A stretch of DNA of 64,000 bases from Orthonyx spaldingii. Lineage: Eukaryota; Chordata; Aves; Passeriformes; Orthonychidae. The stretch lies in the NCBI GenBank assembly GCA_013397795.1, contig VZTJ01005910.1:242764-306763 (forward strand). The letters are read 5' to 3'. The notes beneath the pieces are model-generated. The model saw only the letters and a list, made by a program, of their open reading frames with translations, did no database searches and was not told the DNA's origin. This document shows positions 59,009 to 64,000 of this stretch, one piece after another; the first letter of the stretch is position 1, and the number at the start of each line of letters is the position of its first letter. A program made the translations under genes and the position numbers.

Positions 59009-60836
59009 GGACATTTTCATTTTTGACAGAGTGATTTGGCCCTAATTATTTTATTCCTGTACCTTTTCAACATAAATTCTCCTGGAGTTTGTCCATTCCA
59101 GCCCCTCTTCAGCTACTGCCTTTTTAATTCTATTGCAATATCTTTCATTTAATATCTCTGTTTCTTGTCCTTCACCTTTGGTTTTCCTGTCTTCTTCTAT
59201 TTTATTTACTTCTCAATACCTGCTCTGGATGAGCAGATTCAGGCCACACTTCTCATCAAAACAAATTAAAGCAGCAGTTTTAAGTTTAATTTTAGGTAAT
59301 TTGCTTTAAAAACAATTTGCCTAGAAAGTGTTGGCAGTGCCAAATCGAATTGAAACACAAATACAGATCTATGTGCCAACCTGGGCTTTGCCTAATGCTC
59401 AAAATATGATTTTTCATCTCTCATGGGTTATTGCACTGCCTCAGATTTAGCAGGACTGTGTCATTCCTCAGTATTCCACAAGGAAAAATTGTTCATGCAA
59501 AGGAATTAAGAGTAATGAAACTGTTTTGATTCAGCCTAAAATGTTCTGTGCAATCCTGAATTAAGTTTCTTAATTTTCTTTGGGAGCTGTGTGATTCCCC
59601 TCTCCCCTTTAAGAAATTTGATTTCATTTAATTTAAAATGAAATGCCAGCACAAAGCAGAAATGCCAACAAAGGAATTAGAAGGTTCTAAGAAAATAGTT
59701 TCATATTTTATTAGTGAAGGGTACATGTTAAAATCCATGTGAACTGAAACATAATTTTAACTCCCCTCAAATTTCCTTTCCTTTTAGACCCCCAAAATAT
59801 ACAACTTAATCTTCTACTGTGTAAGATTCTTTGTCTATAAAACTCTGGTCTGAGCAGTCTGTAGTGAAGGAGTGAAAAGTACAGAATATTTCTCCACTGC
59901 CTGTTCCAAGACCCAGTTTGAAAGTTAAAGCTTCTAATTGTTTTATTTTAGAAAATAAAAGAGAGAAGGTCATTAAAAGGCCTTGTAGTTGATACATTAG
60001 GGGAGCAAGAAATAAACTTTTTGATAAATCAGGGAAACTTTGCCTGGATCCCCAGGGGCAGCCAATGAATTTTAAGGGAGCAAAGATGGATTTCTCCACT
60101 GCCGTGCTGTTGCTATGAGGAGGACGTGACCTTGCCACTCTCAAAACCCTCTATAAGCATATATTTTCCTACTTTTCTATTTTTCTTCCTCTTTTATGCA
60201 AGAAGTAAAATTTGAATTCTGGCTTTGGATCCCAACATTTAACCTCTTTTGTGTTTTGATTGCTTTCGAGTATGTTTAGAAACTAATTCCATTCCACAAT
60301 TGTGGCTCAAGGCAAAACTCGCCTCTCCTCACCTCAAGTGGATTGGAAAATGAGAGTAAGAAAATGCAATAGATTGAGCCATAACCCAAGAAATATTTTT
60401 TAGCAGAACTACAGTGTTTAAATTATTCTGCCAGGAGAATAGACTGATCTCTTCTTGTACTTCCCAGTAGCCTTGATAAGGAAAAGAAAAGGAAATAAAA
60501 GGGTGGGGGAAAAAAAAGGGGAAAAAAAAAAAAGCATAACAGTTATTCACAAAGACCTAGAAAATTAGTTAGAATGGTTTATTTTATGCTAAATATACGC
60601 TTTTCACAAGCATGTTAAAATAGCTTTAGGTTCTTCTCTATCCTCTGCTTACAGTGTTAATGTGGCAGCTAAGGTAGTTTTTGTGCTATTTTAAGGGTTA
60701 AGTTAATTTTGTGATCTGAGTTTCTGTCTGATTCTAGAAAAATGTGACTAAATGATGTTTTTATGACACGCAATACTGTGAAATCACAGATAGAGTAATG
60801 ACCTATTGGAGAAGATACAAGTGAGCATCTTCCCAG

Positions 60837-61001
60837 TGATGATTCCAAGAGCTCGGTCTGTGATTGACCCTCAAAGAGTCAGAGGATGCAAACCTCTGGA
60901 AACACCAGGAGCTGAAGAGAAGGAAGCACAGAAAAAGAACAAGACAAAAAAGGAAAGAAAGAAATGTGGTCAGTGTCTCTTCGCCCCAGGTGATAAAAAA
61001 G
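60837..61001 (+). CDS. LCA5L: LCA5L, probable upstream coding exon
   Basis: An open 165-bp segment with acceptor CATCTTCCCAG and donor AAAAAAG|GTAAAT. It carries two bases in and one base out, exactly complementing the two-base start of the next exon. The end is basic and lysine-rich (EEKEAQKKNKTKKERKK), like the segment of human LCA5L before its coiled coil. The first half has no clear match, so the acceptor is uncertain. Confidence 0.5.
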
Positions 61002-63143
61002 GTAAATTTGTTTTCTGGTGGAACAAGGCTCTCTTAAGAAATATAATTGTTCCCCTTCTTTGGCTTTTTTTTTTTTTTCCCTTCAATAATTAGGAAGAAG
61101 GGACAACAGTTTTTCAGGGAAAGAATATAATAAATCCTGTTTCAAACACCAGTGAGGGGAGGGAAGAGAGAGATTCCCTCCTGTGTTATCCCACTATACT
61201 CAGTGACCTGAGGGGATGATCACCTGGGATGTGGGAGCACCTTAATAATCTTCATTCCTCATCTTCAACCCAAGGACCTGAAAATGGCTCTCTCACATTT
61301 TGCTTTCTGCCCATGCATCACCTGGCGAGTCTGAAAAAGCCTTTCATGAGGAAAATTAATAGAAATAATGCACAGAAGTGTCAGTTTTGACCAGAAAACA
61401 GCCATTTTGTGGCCAGCTTGGTCATGGTGTATCACGTGAAATGAAGCTTGTGCCTCAGTGGAATGAGCATACAGGACAAATATGTAAATGAACATGGAAT
61501 TCTTGTCACTGTTAACAGTGAGGAATCTCTCCATGCCTGCATCTTTTCATGTCTAGATCCATCCTTTCCTAAATCCTACCAGGCCATATCAAAAATGAGT
61601 GGAAAACCAGCAACCCTTTTCCTGCTGAGCTTCAAACTTTCATCTTGATTTACCAAAGCTACAAGATAGAAATCAATCCAAAAAGCCAAGAGAAGAGCCA
61701 CTGATTGTCTCTGTTATCATCTCTGTTATTACACGCTGCTGTCAAGAAGTTATACTGGCATGAAAGTAGCAGACCACAAAAAATAATGACATTTTTTTAA
61801 TCTAGTTAGCAAAAAATCCTTATTGACCTCTCCCTGAGGTGGATAATTTATTGTTTATATTTGTAGATGTTATATATCATTTTGATGAAGGGTTTATTTT
61901 TGCTCGTCCATGACTACTGGAAATGAAATATGTTTTATAGTACTTCTGACAGCTTTTGCAGGAAGGTGTCTGCCCTTTTCTCTTCCATCCTCTCAGTCTA
62001 TTCTGACAAAAGAAAACAGCAAGATAATGTAATTTTGCAAATATTTTGTGACAACATTTATGGTCATATTATAGTTTTCCTGCAGTGGGATTTTGTTACA
62101 AAAAACATTGGATTCAACAGAAATTCTTGAAAAGATCTGTCCTTTTACTCTGGTGGGTTTTTTTAGGTCAGGACCTTTCCTGTTTTATCCATAAAATATG
62201 AGGTGATCTATAAATGATAATAAACTTTTGAACAAACTACTGCCTGGAGTGCCTTGAGAGCTGTAGTGAAATTGAATATATGCCTAAAAAAGGGGAACAC
62301 ACTCAGATTTACAGTCTTGACTATTTTTAAATTCTAATTCTGCTTCAGGAAAAGAAAATGAGAGTAATTCACCCAGAATCCTGGCCAGAAAGAGAGGCAA
62401 ATGGAAACAACACACTGAGAAGTAGCCTGTTAATATTTTTTTTTTAATTGCTGTCTAGAAACCATGTACACAACTGCACACCTGTTCTATGCAATGAGCA
62501 TTTAAGGATTAAAAATGTGGTTTAACTCAAAGCTGACTGGAAAGTTGTAGAAAGCTGGTTAGAAATCTCAGCTGCAGGGATTTTAACCATGTGCTGTTGG
62601 GGTCATGTTGGTTTTTAAGTCCTTGCAGATCTGTAAATTGCTCTGTTGGGTTTTTTTGTTGCTTTTTTGTTTTATCATGCACCTATTCAAGGTGTAGAAT
62701 CTGATGGGTTGAATTTGGTCCATCAGATTGTGGCTACATTAGTGAAGTGCATGATTTACAGGCCGAAAATTCATTTCCATGGATTGAAAATTGATTTCCA
62801 CTGATTTATTTCCACTTATTTCCGTTGCCTGCTAGCTGCGGTCCGCTGCAGCCGCAGAAATACACAGAGATATAAAATATTTAATGCCTTTATCTGTGAA
62901 ATGTTTGACTCACACAATCCTAGAATGGTTTGGGTTGGAAGGAGCCTTAAAAACCATCATGTTCCAGCTCTTGCCATGGGCAGGGAACCTTTCCCTAGAC
63001 CAGGCTGCTCACTTGAAGTTTTTGGGGCATTTTGTGAAGAAACCACAGTTATGTAGTTGGGTGAGCAGTAAAGGCACACAGTGACTGACTTGTCTCAAGT
63101 GACTGCTCTCTCTCAATGCCAGTTTCCTCTGCTCTCAATGCAG
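61002..63143 (+). other. LCA5L intron, with one CR1 copy
   Basis: AT-rich. Holds the CR1 fragment at 62913; no further exon recognised. Confidence 0.5.
62913..63013 (-). mobile_element. CR1 LINE 3'-end fragment
   Basis: TCCTAGAATGGTTTGGGTTG, CTTGCCATGGGCAGGGAACC, CTAGACCAGGCTGCTCA. Confidence 0.88.
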
Positions 63144-63658
63144 GAGGAAAGAAATGGCCGACTGCAAAAACGCCGTGTCTGAACGCCTCGTTTTTAACCC
63201 TGCAGAGCGGGGTGGTTTACCAGGACAAAAACGCCATGGCCCAGCGGATCTCCTCGGCCAGGCTGCACAAAATCAAAGAGCTGAATAACGAAATCTTTGA
63301 CTTGCAAAGGAAAATCGAGGAGTCGGGCTTGGAGAACCAGGCTCTGAAAGAGCTCAGCCGCCGGCGCGCCAGGGCCATCGACCGATACGACAACGCCAAG
63401 AGCCACTTGCAGGAGCTTCTAACAGGGCATCGTAAGGAGATGAAAGATCTGAGACAACTCCTGAAGATGTCTCAGGAGGCCGAGAAAAACGCAGCCAGGG
63501 AGCTCAAAAAAGTTGAAGCGGAGCTGAGGAAAACTAAAAGTGATCTGAAGACTTTGCTTGTGCTGTCGAAAGACAAAGCTCTTGCAGAGAGGGAGGAACT
63601 TGATCACAGATTGTCAGTCCTTAATGAAATATTGGAAGTGAAGGATGAGAGGATACAG
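63144..63658 (+). CDS. LCA5L: LCA5L, coiled-coil core exon (gene continues off the right edge)
   Basis: Lebercilin-like protein is a paralogue of the ciliary protein lebercilin (LCA5). The exon encodes about 171 residues, mostly one long coiled coil. The recognisable core is NAMAQRISSARLHKIKEL, near-identical to the human LCA5L start of the domain, then KEMKDLRQLLKMSQEAEKN and KDKALAEREELDHRLSVLNE, each matching conserved blocks of the family. Acceptor GCTCTCAATGCAG (two bases of a split codon), donor CAG|GTAATG. An internal acceptor-like CCCTGCAG at 63205 exists, but LNASF before it aligns with human, favouring the longer exon. Divergent orientation to SH3BGR agrees with human 21q22.2. Confidence 0.9.
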
Positions 63659-64000
63659 GTAATGCCTGCAAATTGTTGTACTTATGGAATATAGGATCAT
63701 GGAATATCCTAAGTTGGGAAGGAATCACAAGGATCATTGAGCAAGAGAGGTTTTGGTGCAGGAATAGTGGAAAAATTTTGGCTGCTTCTTGTCACATGAA
63801 TGATTCTGATGTAATCCTGTAACACTGGATGCTGTTTAATCCAATGCTCTCCTGAGTGTAAGGAAGTTTAAGAGAAAATTATTGTCCTTTTAATAGCTCA
63901 TGTTTCTTTATTCTCCCTGACCCTGGCACAAAAAAGGCAGGAACACCGTTTTTACTACAAAACTGGAAGAGTGAAATTTCTATGGTCCTCCAGGAATTAA
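63659..64000 (+). other. LCA5L intron, start only
   Basis: Apart from the CR1 tip, no feature is recognised before the window ends. Confidence 0.6.
63691..63742 (-). mobile_element. CR1 3' tip, about 50 bp
   Basis: AGGATCATGGAATATCCTAA, then GTTGGGAAGGAATCACAAGG; strongly truncated. It sits in the next LCA5L intron, 33 bp after the donor. Confidence 0.7.

Larger units (their letters stand above)
56200..60836. other. Region holding the unresolved 5' end of LCA5L
   Basis: Contains a CR1 tip (57631), a poly-A run (57374-57402), a CpG-rich patch and a large minisatellite. The first LCA5L exons must lie here but none is recognisable by similarity. Confidence 0.5.

Noticed and set aside
58037..59020. 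Two overlapping minus-strand frames of 327 codons each, rich in S, H, P and T
   Set aside because: They arise from the minisatellite: units lack stops in several frames, and neither frame has similarity to a protein family.
59060..59200. Minus-strand stretch of about 45 codons that reads like protein
   Set aside because: Short, closed by stops on both sides, no ATG, no splice support and no recognised family.
59806..60144. Minus-strand frame of 112 codons
   Set aside because: No similarity recognised, ordinary base composition, and it lies inside the LCA5L 5' region on the wrong strand.
1..64000. tRNA, rRNA, CRISPR or bacterial-type operons
   Set aside because: None was seen; the window is avian nuclear DNA, and short direct repeats are minisatellites or microsatellites without spacer structure.

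Overview
The window is nuclear DNA from a vertebrate, almost certainly a bird. Coding exons are short and sit in multi-kilobase introns with GT/AG junctions. About two dozen CR1 LINE fragments, the main avian interspersed repeat, are scattered through it, mostly truncated and ending in the CR1 3' tip (ATTCTATGATTCTATGA-like). There is nothing bacterial: no operons, CRISPR arrays or insertion sequences. The gene order B3GALT5 - SH3BGR - LCA5L, with SH3BGR and LCA5L diverging, matches human 21q22.2. The species cannot be fixed from the sequence.

Layout. 1-192 (minus): the N-terminal coding part of B3GALT5, a Golgi beta-1,3-galactosyltransferase; the catalytic domain lies off the left edge. This exon has no in-frame ATG and an in-frame stop lies just upstream, so translation must begin in an upstream exon. 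A candidate exon carrying ATG-AAG in the right phase lies at 10972-11021. A strong splice donor at 11916 and a CpG island at about 12.0-13.1 kb could be the 5' end. 3.5-6.9 kb: a deleted, decayed gammaretrovirus-like endogenous retrovirus (minus) with recognisable gag, protease, RT-connection and integrase remnants. 13-31 kb: intergenic, rich in CR1, with a 0.5-kb purine-only tract.

31.3-55.9 kb (minus): the complete coding region of SH3BGR. I assembled six exons (45, 186, 81, 195, 30 and 66 bp) whose phases all match, giving a 200-residue protein: a thioredoxin-fold SH3BGR domain followed by a glutamate-rich acidic tail with a short internal repeat. Two CCAAT boxes lie about 190-220 bp upstream of its start codon.

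56-64 kb (plus): the 5' part of LCA5L (lebercilin-like, a coiled-coil ciliary protein). One exon is certain (63144-63658) and one upstream exon is probable (60837-61001, phase-compatible). The first exons are unresolved; a CpG-rich patch near 58.0-58.3 kb is a candidate promoter. The gene runs off the right edge. An 11-copy minisatellite of about 56 bp lies at 58396-59008.

Other content: simple repeats, a 14-bp minisatellite, three MIR-like ancient SINE remnants in SH3BGR introns, and a 42-N assembly gap at 43001-43042. No undescribed system of strong merit was found. The points most worth checking are the B3GALT5 start exon, the repeat-bearing SH3BGR tail exon, the ERV structure, and an unassigned lysine-rich reading frame at 28978-29226.
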